Part shown: piece by piece, positions 1 to 9,734 of the stretch
Numbering within the stretch: position 1 is the stretch's first letter
How the letters are laid out: every line of letters begins with the position of its first letter
Assembly (NCBI GenBank): GCA_026545765.1
Contig: CM048841.1
Span: forward strand, 63,289,608-63,353,607
Source of the DNA: Plantago major
Lineage: Eukaryota > Streptophyta > Magnoliopsida > Lamiales > Plantaginaceae
Length of the DNA stretch: 64,000 bases
Direction of reading: 5' to 3'
Notes under the pieces: generated by a model
Told to the model about the DNA's origin: nothing
Seen by the model: the letters and a program-made list of their open reading frames with translations, nothing else
Database searches by the model: none
Made by a program: the position numbers and the translations under genes

Positions 1-409
1 GTGGTGGTGAGAGGAGATATTTCTTTAAATTGTCAAAGTCTTCATCACACTCTTTGGTCCCTCAAACTTGTCCCCTTTCCTCAATATCCACGAAGATGGG
101 TAGGTTGCCCTATGGTACATTGGACCTCATTGATGGTTTTGGTTGTGGCAAGTCTAGGAATAGCCTTGATCTTTTCTGGGTTGGCACTGAATCCTCTCTC
201 TGTGACCATGTAACCAAGAAACTTACCCCCTTTCACTCCAACGGTACATTTCTCGGGGTTCAGTTTCATCCCGTACTTCCTCAAGATAGAGAAGCAATTG
301 TTAAGGTGATCGATGTGTTGCTCCTCTGTCTTGCTCTTAACCAACATGTCATCAACATATACTTCCATCGTTTTGCCAATCTCTTCTTTGAAAATTTTAT
401 TTACCAGAC
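1..409 (-). pseudogene. gypsy element 1 reverse transcriptase, palm and connection part
   Basis: The minus strand reads MEVYVDDMLVKSKTEEQH at about 368-315, which holds the YVDD catalytic motif of Ty3/gypsy RT. It is followed by a region like NPEKCTFGVKGGKFLGYMV, as in elements 2 and 3. Beyond about position 150 the frame degrades (VQCTIGQPTHLRGY in place of VQQLIGRLMSLSRF). The sequence runs off the left edge. Its N-terminal half continues at 7014-7450, on the far side of the inserted copia element. Confidence 0.85.
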
Positions 410-414
410 GTTGG

Positions 415-1482
415 TGTTAGAACGTAGGATCCTAGATTGGAACTTGGAACAAGATCAATAGACAATGTTGCCAACAATGTTGTTCAACAATGTCTTCAAC
501 ACAGTAAACAGATGGCAGCGGATGAATATGAATGAAACTTCTATTACCAAGCCAACATATATAAATATGTTGGCGCTTCGAGCAAAATATCTCTTGGCGG
601 AAAAGTAGATCTAATCAAGTGGGTATAATCTGATCACATATGATTGATTAAACAACCAAAACTAGCCTAGAAGAACTAACAATAAAAGCTATTCTAGGTC
701 GATGTTGAAAGATTTATTCAACAATGAATACTCTTAAACAAACTCTAAAGCTAGCGAGAAAACAAGAAGCTAAACTCTTTAATAAAATCTTGATTGGTCA
801 TCAAAAGGCTACATTGCTCAATTTGAATCCTTGTATATATACTTGAGATATCGGCGGCTCCATCCAAGTCGAAAAGCGATAGGATCTCGGCAAAGGCAAT
901 TTTCTTTGTCTTGTTTTCTTGATAATCGACTAGAAGGAAATTCCCATATTAGTGTTTTCAACAATATATTTCCTTCTTGCTTTCTTCAACAATCTTCTTG
1001 AATGATTCTCTCTTTAATCTTGTATTCTTCTTGCAACTATGTTCTTCTGTACATATGTGATGATCCGAGGATCTCGGAGAAGAAACTAACGTTGTTTCTC
1101 TGTATCTGGCTGGCTGGAAAATTATTCCAAGATTATCTCTAGAGAATCTTTTATTTCCATCTTTCTTTCAAGGTGCCCATAACTTGTCAAACTCTTTCCT
1201 TCTTTTTAGATTGCATTCCTTGTGTCCAAAGCAACTCAAACTCTTTCCTTATTCCTGCAGAAATTCGAATTGATTGCTTCGGTCCAAGTCATCGATCAAT
1301 TGGCACCTTGTTTCTATCTTTGTCGATGTTATGCGTAATGTTGTTCGAACATTGTATCGACACTATTCGCAATGTTGCACAACATTGAAATCCTGCGATT
1401 TACAAACAACAACAACAAACAAAAACATTGAACTGAATCATGAAAGATAAGATTATCTAATCAAGTGCAACTTGCACTTTCA
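415..1482 (-). repeat. copia element 1, 3' LTR
   Basis: It starts TGTTAGAACGTAGGATC and ends CTTGCACTTTCA, and matches 5923-7008 along its length with small indels (1068 against 1086 bp). It is the 3' LTR because the polypurine tract abuts it on the interior side (1483-1494). It contains the near-palindromes GTTGTTCGAACATTG and CAATGTTGCACAACATTG at about 1336-1388, shared with the other LTR. Confidence 0.92.
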
Positions 1483-2235
1483 ATCTCCCCCTTAATCTTA
1501 GTCTTTCATCAAGCAATATCATTCCTTTGGGCTCATTGATTCCTTTTGATCCATTAAACATGTTTAAGCCCAACTTGATATATCCTACAAAATATTCATA
1601 GAAAAACAACTACAAACATTGAACAGGTTACGTTACGAAGAAAGGTTGAATTACTAAACAAAGTGCAATAAATCACACTTTCAATCTCCCCCTTAATTCT
1701 GACCTTTCTTCACCTGACCTAAAACTAGTTTGTTAGTCAAATCGAACAAGTAGGATTTAAACAAGTCAAGAGGAATCCTTTGTTGGGGCCGAAAGATAAA
1801 GTGCAATCGATCAATGCTGATGGACAATGTTGAGTCAACACAGAACTCAACATTGCTGTCAATATGCACTTTCAAACTACCTCTTATTTCTTTGTCTACT
1901 CATCTCCTTTGAACTTATCATGGGCATCATATCATACTTCTTTTGACAATTCACCAATTTGGTATTTAGTGAATAAAGACAAACTTGCATAGAATGCAAT
2001 ATAAGTGCGATAAACAAGTAAATACGCAATGTTGACACAACATTGCAATCAACACTGCACTATTCAATCTCCCCCTTTGTCTTTCTTCACAAAAAATACA
2101 CCTGAACAAACTTGTTAGAAACAAACAAATATAACAGGCATGAAACTATAGAACTCCCCCTCAACATTAGACGAGAGCAACATAACAAAATAAAGTATGT
2201 TAGCTTTTTGTTCAATCTCTTCTCTTCTCCCCCTT
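1483..2235 (-). promoter_or_regulatory. array of five polypurine tracts upstream of the 3' LTR
   Basis: Read on the minus strand, AAGGGGGAG-type tracts lie at about 1485-1492 (abutting the LTR), 1686-1693, 2069-2076, 2154-2161 and 2225-2232. The first three sit in an extended shared context (CACTTTCAATCTCCCCCTTA on the plus strand, or close to it). The LTR-adjacent copy is the expected plus-strand priming site for reverse transcription. Repeated polypurine tracts are a known trait of Sirevirus elements, which supports the lineage call. No reliable gene is seen here. Confidence 0.7.
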
Positions 2236-3619
2236 TTCGAGAAGAAGGATATCTCTCAGATTATTCAACCAAGTTCACAGAAGGAGACAAGAAGACATGC
2301 AATGAGTTCAATACTGAGTTGTGGACTATAGGACTGCTGATAAGAGGCATGCAATGTTGGAGAATGATGTTGAAAACATTGAGTTCAACACTGGCAGCCA
2401 ATGTGATAGCAAAAGCAGGAAAAGAGTTTGTATCGGCTGGAGGGCAGTGTTAGGATAAGAGTGGATGGTCATGATGGGTGTTGTTGGGTTTGCCTTAAAA
2501 GATCCTACAAATATATATCAATGCTACAGAAACTGTGCATAACTGTTAATAAAAGATTAAAGTTGCAAGTAAAACAGTTATCCGTCAAGACATAGTAATC
2601 AGATAAACAGATAAACCCTAGGGAGGTTGACCAAGAACAGGAAAGCAAAAACCCCAAACCCCAAAGAAACACCTTAGACTGAAACACCTCGGACTACTCC
2701 CCTCGAACCCAAAATACAGAGAAGGTCAGATAGAAGCACATATAAAAAAGAGCAAATATAAGTCACAAAGTACTCCAAGGATAGCCAATGTTGACCAGCA
2801 TGTTGACTCAACATTGATGACAACATCGGGAAATCAGACCACTCTTAATGTAAGTCAGCCAGGAAAACAAGTCTCAAAATGTGCAGATTTGATTATCACC
2901 ACTGATGCGGAGAAAGGAATACTAAAGAAACACACTCAACATTGCCTCAAAAAGTAAATTGAACAGTTAACATAAGTTTGAGTGGGGGTGACCATGAGAC
3001 CGTCAACCATGTCAAATAATTGGAACACGTATGAATCCTCTCCAAAGCCGAAGCCTATGCAGAGTTAGGCAAACACACGTCTCATGGCATAAAATCACTC
3101 ATTTGACCACATTGGGTAATTTGGTACTCAGAAAGTGAACCAGCAGCATTACGAGAATCGGCACTTTTGTGCATGTCGGTTTCCAGTACAGGCCATCAAC
3201 CCTGACGACATATAACACATTGGCCACGTCGATATCTAGATAGTATTTGAAACCTGCCCAACACGGTCCTCGACGGAAACACTTTGAGCCATTTTTATCA
3301 TAATTTATTAGATTTAATAATCATAAAGGACAGGAGGCAACATCAAGTGTGAGTGGAATGCAGTAATAATAGCAAAGCAAAGTGGGTTTTACATAAAGCA
3401 AAACACCGGGGAGACTCGATCCCTTTCAACCTTGGTTTCAAATAGCCTTTCAAACCCTAAGCAACACCATTGTAAGCTACAAAGCGAAGCGACCATAGAC
3501 CGGTCTGAAGCGAGAACGCAGAAACACCTGATAGACTAAAAAGCTAAGCAACGGCATCACTTATCCTAATTTTCCAATGTTGACCGTGATGTTGAGTCAT
3601 AGGTACTCAACAATGAAAA
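2236..3619. other. copia element 1, 3' non-coding region
   Basis: About 1.4 kb lies between the RNase H remnant and the polypurine array. I see no supported gene. Sirevirus elements may carry an envelope-like ORF here, but no convincing reading frame remains. The stretch carries several CAATGTTG/CAACATTG words (for example near 2353, 2787, 2808, 2938 and 3576). Confidence 0.5.
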
Positions 3620-4406
3620 TCATAGAGCACATCTGAGAGATCTCCTAAGACTGAAGAATCTCTCACAATCTAAAGGCTTGGTAAAAGTATCTGCAAGTTG
3701 ATTGGTTGTATCTATGTGTTGTATGTATATTACTTGCAGATTGACCATATCCTTAAGAAAATGATGCCTAATGTCTATGTGTTTCATGCGTGAGTGCAAA
3801 ACAGGCTTCTTAAAATTATTTATGGCACTAAGGTCATCACAGAACATCAACATGGTATCACATTGAAGAACAAAGTCATGCAGCATATTTTTCACCCATA
3901 TCAATTGAGTAACACAACTCCTAGATGTTACATGTTCAGATTCAACATATGAGAGTGACACATTGTTACATTTCTTGCAATACCATGACATTAAATTAGA
4001 ATCAAGATAAAAGCAACCTCCACTAGTGTATTTTCTATCATCTAGATCACCAGCCCAATCAGAATCACTAAATCCCACAAGATAAGTGTTTGTATCACAT
4101 GCATGCCATAATCTAAGATTAACAGTTCTTGATATATATATGAAAAATCTTTTAAGAACAATCAGGTGTGGGATTTTAGGGTTAGACTGATACGTGGCAC
4201 AAACACACACAAAAAACATGATGTCAGGTATGCTGGTTGAAAGATATAGAAGGTTGTGAGTCATTGTTCTGTACAATGTTGAGTCAAAATCATCTCCAAC
4301 ATCGATTCTACTGAGCATAAGACCATTAGCCATAGGAGTGCTGGGTTCGCCTATCATGCTCATCTCATGAGTACCGTCAGATGGAATTTCTGCCTGTGAT
4401 GTTGAG
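3620..4406 (-). pseudogene. copia element 1 RT C-terminus and RNase H
   Basis: The minus-strand frame carries copia RNase H landmarks in order: LLYLSTSIPDIMFFVCVCA, GFSDSDWAGDLDDRKYTSGG, LMSWYCKKCNN, FCDDLSAINNF, SRMKHIDIRHHFLKD and QLADTFTKPLDCERFF. The frame is open, but several conserved positions are changed (KKQNS to KKCNN, TEAEY to VESEH). The open frame begins at 4606, but its first 60 or so residues are low-complexity linker, not RT. The RT palm with its YVDD motif is absent, so the protein would not be functional. Confidence 0.85.
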
Positions 4407-4407
4407 C

Positions 4408-5872
4408 TCAATGTTGTGTCAGCATTGACAATTTCTCCTTGTACACCAGCTGGAGTTCTTGGTTTAGACACCTTTTCAGGTTCAGTATCAGTTTTCTCAG
4501 GAGTAGTGTTTGTAACCTGTTCAGTACCTGCAACAACCTGTTTATTCTTGGGTACAGTGCCTTTCTGGACAGAGACATTAGAAGAGACAGTTTCGAAAAC
4601 AGACAATTGTTTTCATTCATCAATTTCAGCTCTTCCCAGTGATAATCTGCAGATAGATCAACGAAACCATGTAGACACAAAACATTAGTAGAAACTGATT
4701 CCCGGTTAGTCGGAAAAGTGTTTCACAGTTTTGAGAATCATCATAGTCGAAAAAGACTTCTTTTGTCAATGTTGGACCATCAATGTTGGACCAACATGGT
4801 TTCTCAACATTGTTGGAAGGCGTGAGATAGGGCTTTGGCATGAACTTCTGGATCATCATCATCCTGTTCGTCATCTGAAACATCACTGAGACAAGCAAGC
4901 ATCGTCTTTTTCTCCTTTCGAAGAGTGTTGGCACATTCATTCTGATAATGCCTCCATCCTTGACATTCAAAACATCTAACTTTACTAAGTTTACTAAGAC
5001 TAGGGCTAGAGTTAGACACACCAGTTTTCTTTTTGAAATTTCTAGTTCCTTTTGAGTTGCTCGAAGAGCCTCTATTAGAATTCTTCCTGAATCTAAGTTT
5101 CTCAATTTTCCTAATCAAGTCATTGTAGGCTTCTTCAGTCATGTCATCAGAATCATCACTACTTCTTTCAGGCTCAGTAACTTTAGCTTTAGATTTAGAG
5201 TGAAGGGACATACTAAGGATTTTCGTACCTTTTCTTTCGTTATCAATTATCTCAAAAAATTTCAAATTGTTCATCAAGGTATGAAAATCCATAGTAGCCA
5301 GATTGTGAGTGTCTTCCAAAATAGTAACTTTAGTGTCAAATTTTGAAGAGAGAGAACGAATGGCTTTAGAAATCAGTTGCTTGATGGAAATAGCATCACC
5401 AAGAAGTTGAACATCATTAGACAAAGTCAAAATCTTTTCAAAATAAGAATCAATGGTTTCAGCTTCTTCCATTCTTAGATTTTCAAATTTTGACCAAAGC
5501 ATTCGAAGTTTAGTTTGTTTGACACTATTATCACTTTCACAATGATTCTGAAGTAAGTCCCAAGCTTGTTTAGCAGTAGTGCAATTTTGAATGATTTTAA
5601 ACATATGAGCATCAACATGTCCAAAAATGGCATTTAAAGCTTTTTCATTGTAAGAGCTTAAAAGAAAGTCACCTGCAGTGAAGCGTTCTTTAGGTATGGG
5701 AACAATATCTCCATCGACATCGTCCTTGATGGGCGGACAAATCCTTCAAGAACAGATCTCCAAGCTCGACTTCAATGGACTTGATGTATGTCCTCATCCT
5801 GATTTTCCAGTAGTGGTAGTTCGATCCATCAAGCATAGGTGGCCTGTAGACACTTGAGTTTGCAACATCCAT
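4408..5872 (-). pseudogene. copia element 1 gag
   Basis: The N-terminus reads MDVANSSVYRPPMLDGSNY, a typical copia gag start, at 5872. A frameshift near 5750 precedes the main gag (UBN2-type) domain at 5604-4804, which includes TAKQAWDLLQNHCES and KQTKLRMLWSKFENLRMEEA. A zinc knuckle of form CX2CX4HX4C (CFECQGWRHYQNEC) lies near 4975-4934. Another frame change near 4800 leads into a weakly conserved region (HWEELKLMNEN, about 4640). Gag forms the virus-like particle of the element. The frame breaks make it inactive. Confidence 0.85.
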
Positions 5873-5908
5873 TGTAGTAGTACCAAATCCAGATACGGTG
5901 GTCGGTGG

Positions 5909-5922
5909 TGGCTCATGCCACT
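5909..5922 (-). promoter_or_regulatory. copia element 1 primer-binding site (degenerate)
   Basis: Next to the 5' LTR the minus strand reads AGTGGCATGAGCCACC. This resembles TGGTATCAGAGCC, the initiator-tRNA-Met primer site of most plant copia elements, with one substitution and a 2-bp deletion. The match and its position fix the polarity of the element. Confidence 0.6.
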
Positions 5923-7008
5923 TGTTAGAACGTAGGATCCCAGATTGGTACTTGGAACAAGATCAATAGACAATGTTGCCAACAATGTTGTTCAACAATG
6001 TCTTCAACACAGTAAACAGGTGGCAGCGGATGAATATGAATGAAACTTCTATTACCATGCCAACATATATAAATATGTTGGCCGCGCCTTTAGGTAAAAT
6101 ATCTACTGACAGGAAAAGTAGATCTAATCAAATGGGTTTAATACAATCACAGATGATTGATTAAACAACCAAAACTAGCCCTAGAAAAACTAACAGTAAA
6201 AGCTATTCTAGGTCGATGTTTGAAGGAGTTATTCCAACAATGAATATTCTTAAACAAACTCTAAAGCTAGCAGAAAACAAGAAGCCTAAACTCTTTAATA
6301 AAATCTTGGTTGATCATCAAAAAGGCCTACACATTGCTCGGCTGAATCCTTGTATATATACTTGAGATATCGATAGCTCCCATCCAAGTCGAAAGGCAAT
6401 AGGATCTCAGCAAAGGCAATGTTCTTTGTCTTGTTTTCTTCAATAATCAGCTAGAAGGAAATTCCCATATGAGTGTTTTCAACAATAAATTTCCTTCTTG
6501 CTTTCTTCAACAATCTTCTTGAAAGATTCTCTCTTTAATCTTGTATTCTTCTTCAACTATGTTCTTCCTGTACATATGTGATGATCCAGGATCTCAGCAG
6601 GAAGAAACTAACGTTGTTTCTCTGCATCTGGCTGGCTGGAAAATCATTCCAAGATTATCTCTAGAGAATCTTTTATTTCCATCTTTCTTTCAAGGTGCCC
6701 AAAACTTGTCAAACTCTTTCCTTCTTTTTAGATTGCATTCCTTGTGTCCAAAGGAACTCAAACTCTTTCCTTATTCCTGCAGAAATTCGAATTGATTGCT
6801 TCCAGTCCAAGTCATCAGTCCAATTGGCCTGCTTGTTTCTATGTTGTCTGCTGTTGTCCGTAATGTTGTTCCAACATTGTATCGGCACTATTTCGCAATG
6901 TTGCACAACATTGAAATCCTGCAGTTCACAAACAACAACAACAAACACAAACATTGAACTGAATCATGAAAGATAAGATTATCTAATCAAGTACAACTTG
7001 CACTTTCA
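5923..7008 (-). repeat. copia element 1, 5' LTR
   Basis: Partner of 415-1482, 1086 bp, TGTTAGAACGTAGGATCC to ACTTGCACTTTCA. Small indels separate the two, so the insertion is not recent. Its outer edge abuts the second GTTGG duplication at 7009-7013. Confidence 0.92.
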
Positions 7009-7013
7009 GTTGG

Positions 7014-7450
7014 TAAGTAGCTCCAACATTTTTCAATCCAAATGGCATAAACTTGAAGCAATAAACGCCTCCAGCCGCAAAGAAGGTTGTCTTCTTAATG
7101 TCTTCTTGAGCCATTCTGATTTGATAAAACCCTTGATAAGCATCCACGAAGCTCAGAAGAGCACATCCGGCTGTGGAGTCCACTAGCTGGTTGATCCAAG
7201 GCAAGGGATAAGGATCTTTCGGGCAAAACTTGTTCAATCTAGTAAAGTCATTGCACATCTTCCACTTTCCCGGAGTTTTTTCACGAGGACGACATTGCAG
7301 ACCCAATCGGAGTATCTAACCTCTTCAATGTGTCCCGCTTTCATGAGCCTTTTAACCTCTCCATCTATGATAGCGTCCTCAACGGGTCCAAAGTCTTTTC
7401 TCTTTTAGCGGATATACTTGACTGAATAATCGACGTTCAGACGGTGAACA
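7014..7450 (-). pseudogene. gypsy element 1 reverse transcriptase, N-terminal half
   Basis: The minus-strand reading includes GKWKMCNDFTRLNKFCPKDPY, then LLSFVDAYQGFYQIRMA and TTFFAAGGVYCFKFMPFGL, the fingers and first palm aspartate region (FVDAYQG) of Ty3/gypsy RT. Upstream, LLKAGH-like sequence is frameshifted near 7300. It joins the YVDD part at 409-1 once the copia insertion is removed. Confidence 0.88.
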
Positions 7451-7682
7451 ACTATTCTTGGATCTATCCCCTTGAGATCGTCAGTGCTCCAAGCAAAGAC
7501 ATCATAGTTGCTTTTGAAGCAAGCTATGAGTTCCATCTCAACTTCAATGCTCATCTCAGTTCCAATCCTAGTCTTTCCCAGGACTTCCTTCTATCAGTTG
7601 GATCTCCTTTAAGGTCTCATGAGGTTCAATCCTTGCAGCCTTAGGAAATTTCGCCTTAAGAGCTCCTACTCCAATCTCTTCT
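7451..7682 (-). pseudogene. gypsy element 1 protease-RT linker
   Basis: Fragments such as KAARIEPHETLKEIQLIEGSP match the protease-RT linker of element 2 (RTVRIEPHETLKEIEIVAGSP). Frame changes separate it from both neighbours. Confidence 0.7.
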
Positions 7683-8170
7683 TTAGGAGGTGTGAGAGGC
7701 GTGGGCGAGAGCGGCAAGCTTGTTAGTGGTGTTGTAGAAGCAGGGTGAGGCATTTCTGGTCGACATAATGTAGCATTCACATGCTTCTCTGACATTTCCT
7801 ATTTCGTCTCCTACACTGTTTGGAGTAGGAAACTTGACCCTATTGTGCAGTGGAGATGAGATGGCTTTGAATTGATTGAGGCCTGGACGTCCTAAGATAA
7901 CATTGTAATCAAAGACACGATCCACAACCACGAAGAGAAGTGTTTGAGTTACTCTTGTTTGGAAAGTCCCCATGGAAACTTGTAGAGGGACACTTCCAAT
8001 GGGACGAACTGTAGAGCCTCCAAATCTCACTAGTGAAGTATAGGCTCTTCCATACTTGATCCTTCCCAAATTCATTTGGTCCACTGTCCTTTTGGAGATG
8101 ATGTTAGAAGAGCTTCAAGTATCAAAAAGCACCTTATTGACCTTGTAAGTGGCGATGACTAAGAAACAAT
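7683..8170 (-). pseudogene. gypsy element 1 aspartic protease
   Basis: The frame gives DQMNLGRIKYGRAYTSLVRF, FGGSTVRPIGSVPLQVSMG and FDYNVILGRPGLNQFKAIS, matching the retropepsin region of elements 2 and 3. The catalytic DTG reads DT-stop at about 8112-8120 (GGA to TGA at the glycine codon), followed by SSSNII. The protease is therefore cut exactly at its active site. Its normal role is to process the Gag-Pol polyprotein. Confidence 0.85.
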
Positions 8171-9130
8171 CAAAGGAACGTCCGGATCTCTGAGATCTTC
8201 TCCTCCAGACATTGGTGGAGGTATTTCACTATCATCAAAAGAGATCGAGTTTGATCCTCTCAAAGCAGGAGGAGCATAAGATCAATCGTTGTTCCTTAGA
8301 TGCTAGGCGGTTCTTTCTCTAGCATTCGGACTGTCTCCTCCGCTTGGACCTCTTGCTATAGTGTTGATAACCCCACTATAGGGAAGGTTTTCCATTTCTA
8401 TGTTTTCGGAGTACTCGTCGTATCGCTGAGCTTGTTGGGGAGGGATCCCCGTGGGAGGTGGTGGTAAGGACCCTGTCGTAGTTTCCGGATCACGCTCTGC
8501 TCTCCTCCGTTCATTCCTCTGGTCGTGGGAAGGTTCCTCTTCGTAAACTAGCTCTTACAGCTTGCCACTTCTTATCAAACTTTCAATCTCAGTTTTCAAC
8601 TGAACAATAGTTTTCCGTGGAATGACCTTTATGCTTATGGAATCTGTAGTATTCTTTAGAAGCCCTGCTTCTTTTTACTATTCCTCGCTGGCTTGGGCCA
8701 TTGAACATCCACATTTTTTCCAACAATAGAGGCCTAGATGTCGGATCTAGGTCTATTGAGGCGAGTGTACTCCGCATATCTCCTGTGAGGGGTTCTCTCC
8801 CTACAAAATTCTCTCTTATCTTTGAAATCCTTTCTTTGCTCAAATTTTCCAGGACGAGGCGAGGGATCTAGTCTCATCGGCTCTTTTCCCTTCTTAGTCC
8901 TGACTCTTACTGGAACGTTCCTCCTATACTCCTCACCATACAAGACACCCTCACATATATCTTCCAAGTATTTTTCATTTGGAATCTCTTCATTGGAGAG
9001 TTTCTTCGTGAGTTCATCATTGTAGGTATTGGCGTACAGGTATCGGACCCGCTCTTTGATGCTGTGAGACTCAACTTGACGTACTTCAGCATTGAACCCT
9101 TCTAGAAAGGTCCGAAGATCTTCATTGTCT
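8171..9130 (-). pseudogene. gypsy element 1 gag, C-terminal part
   Basis: Fragments in several frames match gag of elements 2 and 3: FLEGFNAEVRQVESHSIKER (about 9110-9050), YGEEYRRNVPVRVRTKKGKEP (8940-8880), RRYAEYTRLNRPRSDI (8780-8734) and a degraded zinc-binding segment YRFHKHKGHSTENYC (about 8650-8600). At 9130 the reading stops abruptly where CACTA terminal repeats begin. About 25 codons of gag are missing relative to the other side of the CACTA insertion. Confidence 0.8.
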
Positions 9131-9133
9131 CAT

Positions 9134-9510
9134 GTTTTAGCGACGGATCTATCTGTCGCTAAAACAGTACCGATCCGTCGTTAAGTCTTTAGCGACAGAT
9201 AAAAAAGTCGTCGTCCCATGGGAAGATTAACGAAGGATAGTTTATCCGTCGCTAAATAACGACGGATTTAGCGACGGATAAACCTATCCGTCGCTAAAAA
9301 GCTGATTTGGCAATGAATAAACAATTCGTCACTATTTGGCGACAGATTTAACGACGGATAAGTTTTTTTTATTTTTTTAAATTATAAATTTACTGGATTT
9401 TTAGCGACGGATATTTTATCCGGCGCTAAATTAATGTAATTAGTGATGATTTTGTTTTTGTCACTAATTAGTCACAATTAATATGGATAAACTATCCGTC
9501 GCTAAATTGA
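9134..9510. repeat. CACTA left subterminal repeats
   Basis: Copies in both orientations of a 12-14 bp word like TTTAGCGACGGATA lie near 9136, 9165, 9193, 9240, 9262, 9283, 9340, 9402 and 9490. In CACTA elements such repeats bind the element-encoded accessory protein and are needed for excision. Several are arranged head to head and could form hairpins. No gene is seen from 9511 to 9734, which is AT-rich. Confidence 0.88.
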
Positions 9511-9734
9511 GAAGATTTGATTTTTTTTTTTAAATATTTTGATGCATGTTTTCATATTTCACCTATTTCACAAATATAATGTCCGATAGTAAATCTAGAA
9601 TAATGAAATTGTTTTAATTAAGCAGAAATCATTCGACAAAAGTCAACAAACCATCCGTAATGAAATGAAATATCCGTACATAGTCTAAAGTAAGAAGTCA
9701 GAAAAACACAAGTCCAAATCTAACTACCGGACGG

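Larger units (their letters stand above)
415..7008 (-). mobile_element. Ty1/copia Sirevirus-like element 1, internally deleted
   Basis: Two direct LTRs (415-1482 and 5923-7008), both TG...CA, flank a minus-strand interior. Perfect 5-bp target duplications GTTGG lie at 410-414 and 7009-7013, and the gypsy RT reads across the site. The interior keeps gag (5872 to about 4410) and a copia RNase H region (about 4406-3620), but protease, integrase and most of RT are missing. About 2.1 kb of non-coding sequence with repeated polypurine tracts follows RNase H. This layout resembles the Sirevirus branch of copia. It is a non-autonomous deletion derivative. Confidence 0.9.

Noticed and set aside
2112..2453. 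113-codon plus-strand frame in copia element 1
   Set aside because: No recognisable domain, passes through the polypurine array and opposite-strand repeats; likely chance.
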